A DNA stretch of 64,000 nucleotides from Mucilaginibacter sp. KACC 22063 (GCF_028736115.1 NZ_CP117877.1:186001-250000); one strand, 5' to 3'. Shown: positions 49,210 through 59,155, numbered from the stretch's first letter. The notes: generated by a model not told the origin, from the letters alone. Program-made: numbers and translations.

Positions 49210-51570
49210 TTATTTATTCTTTAGTTCGGTAATCGGCTCCTTCGGGACCAGTACTTTATGCACCTTTTCTACATCAAGTGATTTTGCGAGATAAAACTTA
49301 CCGTCTTTTTTAATATCCGTTGACGATGAACCTATCTTCACTTTATAGTCGCCTTTTTCGGCTACCCAAGTGGTGGTTGCAGTGTTGAATGATGCCAGAT
49401 CAGCAGGGGTAAGCGTAAAGGTGATCAGTTGTGCCTCGCCAGGTTGCAATAGCCTTGTTTTAGCAAATGCTTTTAACTCGCTTTCAGGTTTATCGAGCAT
49501 TTTCGCGGGAGCGCTTAAATACAGCTCTACCACTTCTTTACCTGCCAGCTTGCCTTTGTTAGTTACCAGTACCGATGCTGTGATCTTACCATTAAAAGTA
49601 TTGCTGCTTAACTTAAACTTGCTGTAATCAAAGTCGGTATAAGATAAACCATAGCCGAAGTCATAAGCTGCTTTAACCTTAAAGGTATTGTAATAGCGGT
49701 AGCCAACGTATATGCCATCGTCATAAGTTACTTCGGCAGGTTTACCCATTAAAGGGTTGGAAGGCTGATCGCCTTGTTGCGGAAGCTCTTTACCAGGGAA
49801 AGTTTTAGCAGACGGCACATCGCTGTACGCAACAGGGAAGGTAACTGCTAATTTTCCTGAGGGATTTACCTTTCCGCTTATGATATCAGCTATGGCGTTG
49901 CCTGCTTCCAGGCCGGGCTGCCATGCCAATAATACAGCATCAACTTTATCGCGCCAGCTGGCTACCTCTGTTACACCGCCTACGTTTAATACCACCACTA
50001 CTTTTTTACCTTTTGCATGGTAAGCGTCTGCTACCTGGGAAATCAATATTTTTTCTGTTTCAGTTAGATTAAAATCTTCCGGCTGGCGGTCCATGCCTTC
50101 GCCTGCATTACGGCCAATGGTAATAATAGCAGCATCGGCTACATCGGCACGCTCTTTAAGTGTATTGGCATCCAAAGGCATTTCTGGTAATGCCGGTGGC
50201 GCAAAGAACATTACCTTAGGTTTTGGGCGAACGGCTTTCTGATCGACAATATATTTTTTGTAGTTGGCCACCATACCCGGATCAAGTTTATAACCTGCAT
50301 TGGTTAAGCCCTGGTCAAGCGATACCACGTAAGCTTTGTTTACATCGCCGCTACCTGTACCACCTGCAAAAAGATCATAAGAGGTAATACCATACAAGGC
50401 TATATTTTTTGCAGAAACCATTGGTAAGGTACGGTCGTCATTCTTTAACAGCACCATACCTTCTGTAGCAGCCTGACGGCTTACCATTGCATCAGCCTTC
50501 AGATCTGGCTTATCAGAATATTTGTAACCTTTAAATGTTGGCGATTTTAAAACGATATTCAGGATATGGGTTACGTTGGCATCCAATTGAGTCATTGTAA
50601 TCTTGCCTGATTTTACACCATCAATAATAGCTTTAGTTTGCGGACTGGTGCCTGGCATCAGCAGGTCGTTACCGGCGTTCATTTGCGCAACAGCATCGCG
50701 GCCGCCAAACCAATCTGTCATTACAAAACCTTTAAAGCCCCACTCGTTTCGTAAAATGGTGGTTAGCAATTCGCGGCTTTGTGAAGTGTACGTGCCGTTA
50801 ATATAGTTATAGGATGACATGACTGTCCAGGGTTGCGCCCTTTTAACAGCAATCTCAAAACCTTTCAGGTAGATTTCACGCAATGCACGCTCGCTAATGT
50901 TGGTCTGCAGGTTCATGCGGTTAAACTCGGCATTGTTGGCGGCAAAGTGTTTGATAGATGTACCCACACCATTACTTTGAATACCTTTTACAATGCTTGC
51001 AGCTATGCTGCCTGTAATCAAAGGATCTTCTGAATAATATTCGAAGTTACGGCCGCCAAGAGGGTTGCGCTGGATATTCATACCAGGGCCTAAGAGTACA
51101 TCTATACCATACTCGCGCACCTCACTGCCGAAGGCAACACCCACGCGGCGAACGGTTGCGGTATCCCAGGTTGATGCCAGCAAGGTACCAACCGGGAATG
51201 CCGTAGCATAATATGTTTTAGTACTGTCTTTATGCCTGATGGCGTTGATACGAACACCGGCAGGGCCATCAGAAACGGTTAAAATAGGAATACCCAAACG
51301 TGGGATGCCATGTAAACGGCCAGCGGCACCTTCTACTTTTTCAGGGATTTTATCTGCGGGGTCCATTGGCGGCAACATGCCCGGCGGAATGCCTTCTACA
51401 TTGAAACCCATGCCCACTACCATTTTGACTTTCTCCTCTAAAGTCATGGCGGCAACAACATCTTTTACAGGGCTTTTCCCCAATTGGGGAACTTTGGGTG
51501 CTGCTTTTTTTTGTGCATAAATGAGCGATGGCAGCAGCAAGGCCATGCCTATTAATTTAAGTGACTTCAT
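49210..51570 (-). CDS. Glycoside hydrolase family 3 beta-glycosidase
   Basis: GH3 enzymes remove terminal beta-linked sugars with retention. The signal peptide ends IYAQ (about 20). The (beta/alpha)8 domain has DGPAGVRIN and GPGMNIQRNPLGGRNFEYYSEDP, and nucleophile Asp286 is in GFVMTDWFGG. The C-terminal GH3 domain has IITIGRNAGEGMDR, and a fibronectin-like tail ends the 786-residue protein. The extended NFEYYSEDP loop is common in beta-glucosidases. The exact sugar is unknown. Confidence 0.95.
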   Translation of the reverse strand: MKSLKLIGMALLLPSLIYAQKKAAPKVPQLGKSPVKDVVAAMTLEEKVKMVVGMGFNVEGIPPGMLPPMDPADKIPEKVEGAAGRLHGIPRLGIPILTVSDGPAGVRINAIRHKDSTKTYYATAFPVGTLLASTWDTATVRRVGVAFGSEVREYGIDVLLGPGMNIQRNPLGGRNFEYYSEDPLITGSIAASIVKGIQSNGVGTSIKHFAANNAEFNRMNLQTNISERALREIYLKGFEIAVKRAQPWTVMSSYNYINGTYTSQSRELLTTILRNEWGFKGFVMTDWFGGRDAVAQMNAGNDLLMPGTSPQTKAIIDGVKSGKITMTQLDANVTHILNIVLKSPTFKGYKYSDKPDLKADAMVSRQAATEGMVLLKNDDRTLPMVSAKNIALYGITSYDLFAGGTGSGDVNKAYVVSLDQGLTNAGYKLDPGMVANYKKYIVDQKAVRPKPKVMFFAPPALPEMPLDANTLKERADVADAAIITIGRNAGEGMDRQPEDFNLTETEKILISQVADAYHAKGKKVVVVLNVGGVTEVASWRDKVDAVLLAWQPGLEAGNAIADIISGKVNPSGKLAVTFPVAYSDVPSAKTFPGKELPQQGDQPSNPLMGKPAEVTYDDGIYVGYRYYNTFKVKAAYDFGYGLSYTDFDYSKFKLSSNTFNGKITASVLVTNKGKLAGKEVVELYLSAPAKMLDKPESELKAFAKTRLLQPGEAQLITFTLTPADLASFNTATTTWVAEKGDYKVKIGSSSTDIKKDGKFYLAKSLDVEKVHKVLVPKEPITELKNK

Positions 51571-51737
51571 AAATCGGTTATAGTTGGTTTAAATCTTTGT
51601 GTTATACAGACACAATGTAGAAATATTTATTCATATAAAAAATATTTTGGCGATATACCGACTGTTACTCAAACGTTTTTGAAGATTAACTCGCCCTGCA
51701 TATAAAATATAGCTAACTTGAGCAGGCAGATATACCT

Positions 51738-52487
51738 ATGAAGAAAATACATATCATGCTTTTGTTGCTGTGCCTGTCGAGTATGGCTAAAGCACAACCA
51801 CGGTTTAAAGTGTTGGCGATATATGAAAATGGCGGCCACCATGTAGCGTATTCAAAGGCAGCTAAAGTATGGCTAAATAAGCTGGCAGCAGACAGCAATT
51901 TCACTGTTGATTATATCCAGAACACGGACAAGATCAACGACGATTTCCTGAAAAATTATCAGCTATTTATCCAACTCGATTTTCCTCCGTATGCCTGGAA
52001 ACCGCAGGCAGTTGCCGCCTTCGAAAAATACATCGCTGAAGGCCGTGGCGGCTGGATTGGGTTTCATCACTCCAGCTTATTAGGTGAATTTGATGGTTAC
52101 CCCATGTGGACCTGGTTCTGGGACTTTATGGGACAGATCCGCTTTAAAAATTATATAGCCACCTTTGCCAGTGCCAAAGTTAATGTTGAAGATAAAAAGC
52201 ACCCGGTAATGAAAGGCGTTCCTGCTGGTTTTACAATTGATAAAGAAGAATGGTACACCTACGATAAAAGCCCAAGGCAAAATGTACATGTAATTGCCAG
52301 TGTGGACGAATCAACTTATAACCCTGATAGCGATATTAAAATGGGCGACCATCCTGTAATATGGACTAACCTTAAATACAAGGCGCGTAACATTTATATC
52401 TTCATGGGGCACGATCCCGGCTTGTTCAATAACACGGCTTACACTACGCTTTTTCGTAATGCTATCTTCTGGGCTTCACATCGGTAA
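51738..52487 (+). CDS. Exported ThuA-domain protein
   Basis: ThuA domains share a class-I-glutamine-amidotransferase-like fold and are linked to trehalose or other sugar use; activity is mostly undefined. The 249-residue protein has a signal peptide ending AQP (about 21). Then come FKVLAIYENGGHHVAYS, RGGWIGFHHSS, HPVMKGVP and HPVIWTN, typical of the family, and it ends IFMGHDPGLFNNTAYTTLFRNAIFWA. The GH9 gene starts 1 base after its stop, so the two proteins are made together. Confidence 0.92.
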   Translation: MKKIHIMLLLLCLSSMAKAQPRFKVLAIYENGGHHVAYSKAAKVWLNKLAADSNFTVDYIQNTDKINDDFLKNYQLFIQLDFPPYAWKPQAVAAFEKYIAEGRGGWIGFHHSSLLGEFDGYPMWTWFWDFMGQIRFKNYIATFASAKVNVEDKKHPVMKGVPAGFTIDKEEWYTYDKSPRQNVHVIASVDESTYNPDSDIKMGDHPVIWTNLKYKARNIYIFMGHDPGLFNNTAYTTLFRNAIFWASHR

Positions 52488-52488
52488 C

Positions 52489-54255
52489 ATGAAATACTAC
52501 AAAATATTATTTACCCTGATCTTTGCCTGCCTAAGCTTTATCAGCAAAGCAACGACAGAAATTTTCATTAATCAGGTAGCCTTTGACAGCAGCCTGCCTA
52601 AAATTGCAGTGGTTAGTGTTGATGGAAAATTGAACCTCAAAACAATTTTTCGCATGATTGACGCGTCGGGCAAAACTGTTACCACCGGTGTATTAAGCGG
52701 CCCCTATGAAGTGCCCGACTGGCAAACAGGCAAATTTTACTACCAGGCAGATTTCTCGCAGGTAGTTACTACAGGCAAATACAAATTACAGATCACTATT
52801 AATAATACACAAACAACATCTGATGCATTTATAATTACGGACAATGCACTGGCAAAACTCACCGTACCGTCTATTGTTCATTACTACAATAAGCAACGTG
52901 CTACTACACCTGCCGAGCTTAAATCAGACAAAGCCATTAAGCTTTTTGGCAGCGATACCCGCGTTGATATGCATGGCGGCTGGTGTGATGCAAGCGGCGA
53001 TGTAAGTAAATATTTTTCGCACCTGGCCTACGCCAATTTTGTATCACCACAGCAAATACCTTTAGTTACCTGGTCGCTTGCAAATGCTGCCGAGCGCCTA
53101 CCAATTTCAATAACCGGGCAAAGAGTAAAGGATAGCCTTCGCCGCGAAGCATTATTCGGTGCTGATTATATGATGCGCGCGTTATCAAAAGATGGCTATT
53201 TCCGCATGATTGTATTCAGCTATTTTAATAAAGACCCTAATGCACGCCGTGTGGTTGGCCTGCTGGCAAATAGCGTAACGACGGCAGATTATCAATGCGC
53301 TTTTCGCGAAGGTGGTGGAATGGCTATTGCAGCATTGGCACGAGTTTCACGCTGGAAACAACATGGCGAATATACTTCGGCACAATATCTTAACGCAGCC
53401 AAGCTGGCATTTGACCATTTGTCGCTTTATAATACAAAGTACGATGATGACGGCAAGGAAAATATCATAGACGATTATTGCGCATTAATGGCAGCTGCCG
53501 AGCTTTGGATAAGCACAGGCCAGCAACTTTACCAGAACGAAGCACGGAAACGGGCGCATAACTTAGAAAAGCGTCTTACCCCTGAAGGCTACTTTATTGC
53601 CGATGATGGCAATCGTCCTTTCTGGCATGCTGCTGATGCAGGCTTGCCTGTTGTTGCTTTATGCCGTTATCTGGCTAAAGAAACAAATGCTCCTAATCGT
53701 AAAACAGCTATAAACGTAATTAGCAAGGCACTGGATTATAACCTACGTGTAACCAATAACGTATCCAATCCTTTTGGTTACGCCAGGCAAACGTTTCGGA
53801 TAAATGTTCAGGTGAAAGATGGATTTTTTATTCCGCATGAAAATGAAACCGGCTGGTGGTGGCAGGGTGAAAATGCACGCTTAGCTTCACTTGCAACTGC
53901 CGCGCTTGAGGGTGGTAAGCTATTATACACTACAGATCATAACACTGCCCGCCGGGATTCACTTAAAGCCTATGCTTCGCAACAATTAAGCTGGATATTG
54001 GGCTGCAACCCTTACGCCATGTGCTTTATGTATGGATTTGGGCGCAACAATGTGCCCTACATGCACAGCAATTTTGGTCATGGTTCTGAACGGGGTGGTA
54101 TCTCAAATGGCATAACAGGTAAAGACGGCAACCCCGACGGCAGCGGTATCGACTTTAAAAAAGAAGCCAACGGGAACGAGTGGCGTTGGACAGAGCAGTG
54201 GTTGCCGCACGCTGCATGGTTTTTAAATGCGGTCACCGCGCTGACGGCTAACTAA
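52489..54255 (+). CDS. Second glycoside hydrolase family 9 enzyme
   Basis: The ATG at 52489 (MKYYKILFTLIFACLSF) gives a clean signal peptide; an earlier frame start lies inside the ThuA gene. An Ig-like domain (about 23-118) precedes the catalytic domain. The Asp motif reads HGGWCDASGDV (D167, D171), again with one more residue than DAGD. TEQWLPHAAWF near the end holds Glu569. It is clearly related to the GH9 at 45246, and shared features suggest duplication within this carbohydrate block. Substrate unknown. Confidence 0.9.
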   Translation: MKYYKILFTLIFACLSFISKATTEIFINQVAFDSSLPKIAVVSVDGKLNLKTIFRMIDASGKTVTTGVLSGPYEVPDWQTGKFYYQADFSQVVTTGKYKLQITINNTQTTSDAFIITDNALAKLTVPSIVHYYNKQRATTPAELKSDKAIKLFGSDTRVDMHGGWCDASGDVSKYFSHLAYANFVSPQQIPLVTWSLANAAERLPISITGQRVKDSLRREALFGADYMMRALSKDGYFRMIVFSYFNKDPNARRVVGLLANSVTTADYQCAFREGGGMAIAALARVSRWKQHGEYTSAQYLNAAKLAFDHLSLYNTKYDDDGKENIIDDYCALMAAAELWISTGQQLYQNEARKRAHNLEKRLTPEGYFIADDGNRPFWHAADAGLPVVALCRYLAKETNAPNRKTAINVISKALDYNLRVTNNVSNPFGYARQTFRINVQVKDGFFIPHENETGWWWQGENARLASLATAALEGGKLLYTTDHNTARRDSLKAYASQQLSWILGCNPYAMCFMYGFGRNNVPYMHSNFGHGSERGGISNGITGKDGNPDGSGIDFKKEANGNEWRWTEQWLPHAAWFLNAVTALTAN

Positions 54256-54258
54256 ATA

Positions 54259-54609
54259 TTACAAGCCGTGTTCCAGGCGTGCCTTTTTAGTAAGGCCTTT
54301 TACCACCTGTTCGTAAGAGTGGTCTATCATTTCGTGCAGTTGCTTAACGGTAAGGTTGCCATCCATGTAAACGGTATTCCACATCTTTTTATTCATGTGC
54401 CAGCCGGGTTGTACTTCCGGGTGCCTGTCGCGTAACTCAACGGCCAGTTCAGGGTCGCATTTCACGTTGAAACGGTTGGCTTCGTCAAGTCCGATCAATA
54501 GAAATAATTTATCAGCAACTTTAAACACCAGTGTTTCTTCACCAAAAGGAAAACCTTCGGTTACCGCAGGTTTTTGCAGGCAATAGTCGCGCAAATCTTC
54601 AATGTTCAT
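54259..54609 (-). CDS. MmcQ/YjbR-family protein
   Basis: YjbR-like proteins are small, with a CyaY-like fold and suspected DNA binding; no biochemical function is established. The 116-residue protein has the family blocks GFPFGEETLVFKVADKLFLL (about 20-39), NRFNVKCDPELAVELR and WHMNKKMWNTVY. The Trp-His and Lys-Trp positions are conserved in the family. It is convergent with the GH9 gene, 3 bases apart, and divergent from pepT. Confidence 0.88.
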   Translation of the reverse strand: MNIEDLRDYCLQKPAVTEGFPFGEETLVFKVADKLFLLIGLDEANRFNVKCDPELAVELRDRHPEVQPGWHMNKKMWNTVYMDGNLTVKQLHEMIDHSYEQVVKGLTKKARLEHGL

Positions 54610-54667
54610 GGCTTAATTGTTGTTCAACCGGTAAATAAAGTTCTAATTTGCACAATTAATTTTGCGT

Positions 54668-55915
54668 ATGAATACAGAATCGAATTTTACCGTTGCTGAG
54701 CGTTTCTTACGTTATGTGACCATTGATACCCAGTCGGACCCTGAATCGCCAACCTGTCCGTCAACAGAAAAACAGAAGAATCTTGGCCGTTTGCTGGTGC
54801 AGGAATTACAGGAAATAGGCATTACCGATGCCGAGCTTGACGAGCATGGTTATGTGTATGCTACCATCCCTTCAAACACGGATAAAGATGTGCCGGTAAT
54901 TTGCTTTTGCTCGCACATGGACACATCACCTGACTGCAGCGGCGAAGGCGTAAAACCTATCATCCATCATGATTACCAGGGACAGGATATTGTATTACCC
55001 GATGACAACTCGGTTGTGCTGAAGTACAGGGAACACCCAGACCTGAAAAACCAGAAAGGCAATGACATTATCACCGCAAGTGGCACTACGCTTTTAGGTG
55101 CAGATAACAAAGCAGGACTTGCCGAAATTATGGATGCGGCTTATCAACTGGTTAATCATCCTGAAATTAAGCATGGCAAGATCAGGATATTATTTACACC
55201 GGATGAAGAAATAGGCCGTGGCGTAGAAAAAGCAGACCTGCAAAAATTAGGTGCCGATTTTGGTTATACTATGGATGGCGAAAGCAGGGGACATATTGAA
55301 AACGAAACCTTTTCTGCCGATGGCGCAAAGCTGATTATTAATGGGATAAGTGCGCATCCGGGTTTTGCCAAAGGCAATATGCAAAGCGCCATAAAAATTG
55401 CCGGTAAAATTATTGCTGCCTTACCTTTTGAGCTTTCTCCAGAGGGTACGGAAGATAAAGAAGGTTTTGTACACCCGGTATCAGTAAGCGGCCATGCAGA
55501 ACAGGCCGTTATAGATTTCATTATCCGCGATTTTCAGGATGAGCGTTTGGCAGATTATGCCAATATAATTCGCCGTATTGCCGCCGGTGTGGTTAAAGGC
55601 TTTCCGGGTGCAAGTTTCGAACTGCAGATAAAAGAGCAATACCGTAATATGAAAAAGGTTTTGGACCAGCACCCGCAGATAGTTGAATATGGTATTGAAG
55701 CCATTAAGCGTGCCGGTATGACACCGCATTTGCAAAGTATCCGTGGCGGTACCGATGGTTCGCGCTTATCATTCATGGGTTTGCCTTGTCCAAATATATT
55801 TGCCGGCGAACATGCGTTCCACGGTAAGCAGGAATGGGTATCTATTCAGGATATGCAAAAAGCAGTTGAAACCATTTTGCAACTGGTGCAGATTTGGGAA
55901 GAGAAAGCGGAATAG
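54668..55915 (+). CDS. pepT: Peptidase T (tripeptide aminopeptidase)
   Basis: PepT is a cytoplasmic dinuclear zinc M20 peptidase that removes N-terminal residues from tripeptides. The ATG at 54668 is chosen over a TTG two codons earlier. Motifs: SHMDTSPD with a metal His and Asp, GADNKAGLAEIM, FTPDEEIGRGV with the catalytic Glu, YTMDGES, and GGTDGSRLSFMGLPCPNIFAGEHAFHGK. The 415 residues are full length. The M20 dimerisation domain is in the middle (about 205-310). Confidence 0.96.
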   Translation: MNTESNFTVAERFLRYVTIDTQSDPESPTCPSTEKQKNLGRLLVQELQEIGITDAELDEHGYVYATIPSNTDKDVPVICFCSHMDTSPDCSGEGVKPIIHHDYQGQDIVLPDDNSVVLKYREHPDLKNQKGNDIITASGTTLLGADNKAGLAEIMDAAYQLVNHPEIKHGKIRILFTPDEEIGRGVEKADLQKLGADFGYTMDGESRGHIENETFSADGAKLIINGISAHPGFAKGNMQSAIKIAGKIIAALPFELSPEGTEDKEGFVHPVSVSGHAEQAVIDFIIRDFQDERLADYANIIRRIAAGVVKGFPGASFELQIKEQYRNMKKVLDQHPQIVEYGIEAIKRAGMTPHLQSIRGGTDGSRLSFMGLPCPNIFAGEHAFHGKQEWVSIQDMQKAVETILQLVQIWEEKAE

Positions 55916-55925
55916 AATCAAGAAG

Positions 55926-55956
55926 CCTCACCCCAGCCCTCTCCGTAAGAAAGGGG
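55926..55956. repeat. Intergenic repeat type A
   Basis: CCTCACCCCAGCCCTCTCC followed by GTAAGAAAGGGG is a degenerate copy of the A repeats at 25134-25164 and 25235-25266. Confidence 0.7.
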
Positions 55957-55980
55957 TTTTGAATAATTATGGATTATATT

Positions 55981-56031
55981 AAGTCCTTCCTATTCCACAG
56001 GAGTCCTTTGGACTTGGGAGGATTTAGGTGG
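55981..56031. repeat. Intergenic repeat type D, in the aspS leader
   Basis: AAGTCCTTCCTATTCCACAG is followed by GGAGTCCTTTGGACTTGGGA and GGATTTAGGTGG. GGAGTCCTTTGGAC (56000-56013) matches the palindrome inserted in the broken tRNA-Ser (5846-5859) base for base. Confidence 0.7.
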
Positions 56032-56108
56032 AGCTGCCCAAACTGAAATTCAACTTCCGAAATCCAAAATCAAAATATACTTTTGCGGAATTCATATTTT
56101 ACAGAGCT

Positions 56109-57854
56109 ATGCTTAGAACACACACTTGCGGCCAATTAAATATCAGCAACCTGGGCCAAACGGTTACCTTAACCGGTTGGGTACAAAAATCTCGGGATTT
56201 GGGCGGTACTACTTTTATCGACGTTCGCGACCGTTATGGTTTAACTCAGTTAGTACTTAATGCCGATACGGATGCCCAGTTGCGTGACAAAGCCCGTGCC
56301 CTTGGCCGCGAATTTGTGATCAGCGTTACAGGCAAAGTACTGGAGCGTACCAGCAAAAACCCGCGCATGGCCACCGGCGATATTGAAATTGCCGTTGAGC
56401 AGCTTGAAATATTGAATGAAGCTAAAATTCCTCCATTTTTAATTGAGGATGAAACTGATGGTGGCGAAGAATTACGCGCTAAATACCGTTACCTCGATCT
56501 TCGACGTAATCCTATCCGCAATAATCTCGTATTGCGCCATCAAATGGCACAGGAAGTTCGCCGTTACCTGAGTGACCTGGATTTTATCGAGGTGGAAACG
56601 CCTGTGTTAATTAAGTCGACCCCGGAAGGTGCGCGTGATTTTGTGGTGCCAAGCCGCATGAACCCGGGCGAGTTTTACGCATTGCCGCAATCGCCGCAAA
56701 CCTTTAAGCAATTGTTGATGGTAAGTGGGTTCGACCGTTATTTCCAGATTGTGAAGTGTTTCCGCGACGAGGACCTGCGTGCCGACCGTCAGCCGGAGTT
56801 TACACAAATTGACTGTGAGTTGTCTTTCGTTACACAGGAAGACATCCTTAATATTTTTGAAGGCTTAACCCGTCACCTTTTCCGTAAGGTGAAAAACATA
56901 GAACTACAGGAATTTCCGCGTATGCTGTATGCTGATGCCATGCGTTTGTATGGATCAGACAAACCCGACCTGCGTTTCGGGATGGAGTTTGTTGAATTGA
57001 ACGATATTGTTAAAGGCAAAGGCTTCAGTATTTTTGATAATGCCGAGCTTGTTGTTGGTATCAACGCAAAAGGTTGTGCAGGTTATACCCGCAAGCAAAT
57101 GGACGAGCTGACCGAGTGGTTAAAACGCCCGCAGATTGGTGCTACCGGCATGATCTATATGCGTTACAATACAGATGGTAGCTTAAAATCATCTGTAGAT
57201 AAATTTTACAGCGAAGATGAATTGAAGAAATGGGCAGAAGCATTTAATGCAGAAGCTAATGATTTGATCCTGATCCTTGCCGGCTCTGCTAATAAAGTGC
57301 GTAAACAATTGAATGAGCTTCGCCTGGAGATGGGCAGCCGTTTAGACTTACGCGATAAAAATAAGTTTGCACCGCTTTGGGTGATCGATTTTCCACTTTT
57401 AGAGTGGGACGAAGAGTCGCAGCGCCACCACGCTATGCACCACCCTTTCACTTCGCCAAAGCCAGAAGATATCGCCTTGTTAGATACAAACCCTGATGAT
57501 GTACGTGCCAATGCCTATGATTTGGTTATTAACGGTACTGAAATTGGCGGTGGTTCTATCCGTATTCATAATAAAGAACTGCAGGCTTTAATGTTTAAGC
57601 ATTTAGGCTTTAGCCCTGAAGAAGCACAGAAGCAATTTGGCTTCCTGATGGATGCTTTTGAATATGGCGCACCTCCGCATGGTGGTATCGCATTCGGCTT
57701 CGACAGGCTGGCATCTATTTTTGCAGGGCTGGATTCTATCCGCGATGTAATTGCGTTCCCTAAAAATAATTCGGGCCGCGACGTAATGATTGATTCGCCA
57801 TCAACCATTGCACCTGCACAAATGGATGAGCTTAAAATTAAAACAACCGTTTAA
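56109..57854 (+). CDS. aspS: Aspartyl-tRNA synthetase
   Basis: AspS charges tRNA-Asp with aspartate. The ATG at 56109 begins the normal N-terminus ([11 protein letters not shown]), so an in-frame 5' extension reading from GTG through repeat D is rejected. The OB anticodon domain (1-105) has [22 protein letters not shown]. Class II motifs include [38 protein letters not shown] and a motif 3 with [15 protein letters not shown] insert lies between motifs 2 and 3. The 581 residues are full length. Confidence 0.98.
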   Translation: MLRTHTCGQLNISNLGQTVTLTGWVQKSRDLGGTTFIDVRDRYGLTQLVLNADTDAQLRDKARALGREFVISVTGKVLERTSKNPRMATGDIEIAVEQLEILNEAKIPPFLIEDETDGGEELRAKYRYLDLRRNPIRNNLVLRHQMAQEVRRYLSDLDFIEVETPVLIKSTPEGARDFVVPSRMNPGEFYALPQSPQTFKQLLMVSGFDRYFQIVKCFRDEDLRADRQPEFTQIDCELSFVTQEDILNIFEGLTRHLFRKVKNIELQEFPRMLYADAMRLYGSDKPDLRFGMEFVELNDIVKGKGFSIFDNAELVVGINAKGCAGYTRKQMDELTEWLKRPQIGATGMIYMRYNTDGSLKSSVDKFYSEDELKKWAEAFNAEANDLILILAGSANKVRKQLNELRLEMGSRLDLRDKNKFAPLWVIDFPLLEWDEESQRHHAMHHPFTSPKPEDIALLDTNPDDVRANAYDLVINGTEIGGGSIRIHNKELQALMFKHLGFSPEEAQKQFGFLMDAFEYGAPPHGGIAFGFDRLASIFAGLDSIRDVIAFPKNNSGRDVMIDSPSTIAPAQMDELKIKTTV

Positions 57855-57945
57855 GATATTTCACTCGTGCTGTAATATTAGCAGCAATTATCCGTATAGG
57901 GGTTAACTAACTATTTGATCAACCCTTAACAGTTGTAAATACATA

Positions 57946-58413
57946 ATGAAAAAACTTTTATTCGTACTTCTATTAGCCGTAACCGGATTTAGCGCCTGTA
58001 AAAAAGACAGCAGCAGCGATAACTATGATGCCACGGCTCAAGCCGCAGCTGATGATGCTAAAATTCAGGCTTACTTAAAAACAAACAACCTTACTGCTAC
58101 TAAAGACCCAAGCGGTGTTTATTACCAGGTAGTAACTGCCGGTACCGGTGCGTATCCAACCTCTACTTCAACTGTCAATGTTAATTACAAAGGCACGCTG
58201 CTTAACGGTACCGTGTTTGACAGCGGCTCATTAACCAACCAGTCTTTAAGTGGCTTGATAGCTGGCTGGCAATATGGTATCCCGCATATTAACACCGGTG
58301 GACGTATCATACTATATATACCATCAACATTAGGTTATAAAAACCAGGCACAAGGCAGCATACCTGCCAACTCAGTACTGATTTTTACCATTGACCTTTT
58401 AGGGTTCAAATAA
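57946..58413 (+). CDS. Small FKBP-type peptidyl-prolyl isomerase lipoprotein
   Basis: The lipobox ends in FSAC (about 18), so the protein is membrane-anchored. A short linker and a single FKBP domain (about 45-155) follow, with TVNVNYKGTLLNGTVFDSG, LIAGWQYGIPHINTGGR and LIFTIDLLGF. Some active-site aromatic residues are altered relative to canonical FKBPs (LSGLIAGWQ instead of VIPGWD). At 155 residues it has only one domain, unlike the two-domain FKBP pair at 8-10 kb. It is followed by a strong terminator. Confidence 0.92.
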   Translation: MKKLLFVLLLAVTGFSACKKDSSSDNYDATAQAAADDAKIQAYLKTNNLTATKDPSGVYYQVVTAGTGAYPTSTSTVNVNYKGTLLNGTVFDSGSLTNQSLSGLIAGWQYGIPHINTGGRIILYIPSTLGYKNQAQGSIPANSVLIFTIDLLGFK

Positions 58414-58433
58414 ATTGCATTTTAGTACAAAAC

Positions 58434-58460
58434 AAAAAGAGGCTAATGGCCTCTTTTTTT
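58434..58460 (+). terminator. Terminator after the FKBP lipoprotein
   Basis: AAAAAGAGGC and GCCTCTTTTT form a 10-base stem with a 5-base loop and a T run, 20 bases after the stop. Confidence 0.93.
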
Positions 58461-58590
58461 ATTTAATCTATAGAGTAATTTTAAGGTGATGGGTGCGTTA
58501 CATAATCAGTTGATTGCTTATTATATTACATCGGTAAAGGCAGCTAAAAACTATTCCAAAAAAACACTTTCCAGTTATTTAAAAAATCCC

Positions 58591-58598
58591 TACATTTG
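58591..58598 (+). promoter_or_regulatory. Promoter -7 box for the DUF177-rpmF-lipid operon
   Basis: TACATTTG matches TAnnTTTG. The -33 position reads TTTC instead of TTTG. The DUF177 TTG start lies 18 bases downstream. Confidence 0.5.
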
Positions 58599-58616
58599 CG
58601 GGCTAATTATCGCTCA

Positions 58617-59138
58617 TTGAAATCGTTAAAAACATATTCGATACCGTTTACCGGCTTAAAGCTGGGGAAGCATCACTTTGAGTATGTGATTACAGATGCT
58701 TTTTTCGAAGAATACGAGTATTCGCTGGTAAAAAAGGCTGACTTGGTTTGCAAAGTGGAGATGGACAAACAGGAGACAATGATCATCCTGGATTTTCATA
58801 TCACCGGCACCATCGGGCTTACCTGCGATAAATGCTTATCTCAATATCCTCAGAATGTGGATATAAAAGAGCAGCAGATTGCTAAATTTGCCGAAGAAGA
58901 CATTGACGAGGACGAAGAGATAATTACCCTGCGCAAAAATGATTACGAAATAGATGTTGCGGGGCTGATATATGAATATGTAACCATTGCAGTGCCGTTT
59001 ATAACGCGCTGTGATGATGAGGGAAATACCCCATATTGTGATAAAGAAATGCTTGATCGTTTAAACAACCTATCAGGCGAGAGTGAAACAACAGAACAGC
59101 AAGACCCGCGTTGGGATGCGCTGAAAAAATTAAAATAA
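58617..59138 (+). CDS. DUF177 (YceD-like) protein
   Basis: YceD/DUF177 proteins are linked to 23S rRNA processing and precede rpmF in many bacteria. The start is taken as TTG at 58617, which gives the usual N-terminus MKSLKTYSIPFTGLKLGKHH; a start 21 bases upstream would overlap the promoter. A CDKCLSQYP stretch (about 80-90) and a later CDDEGNTPYCD provide Cys pairs that may bind metal. The length of 173 residues is normal. rpmF follows 17 bases later. Confidence 0.9.
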   Translation: MKSLKTYSIPFTGLKLGKHHFEYVITDAFFEEYEYSLVKKADLVCKVEMDKQETMIILDFHITGTIGLTCDKCLSQYPQNVDIKEQQIAKFAEEDIDEDEEIITLRKNDYEIDVAGLIYEYVTIAVPFITRCDDEGNTPYCDKEMLDRLNNLSGESETTEQQDPRWDALKKLK

Positions 59139-59155
59139 CTATAAAGTAAAAAGTT

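Noticed and set aside
45246..54255. Canonical polysaccharide utilisation locus
   Set aside because: No SusC, SusD or hybrid two-component regulator genes are present; the genes face different ways and have separate terminators.
56028..56108. In-frame 27-codon extension of aspS from a GTG
   Set aside because: The extension reads partly through repeat D and lacks conservation-like features; the ATG at 56109 gives the canonical AspS N-terminus.
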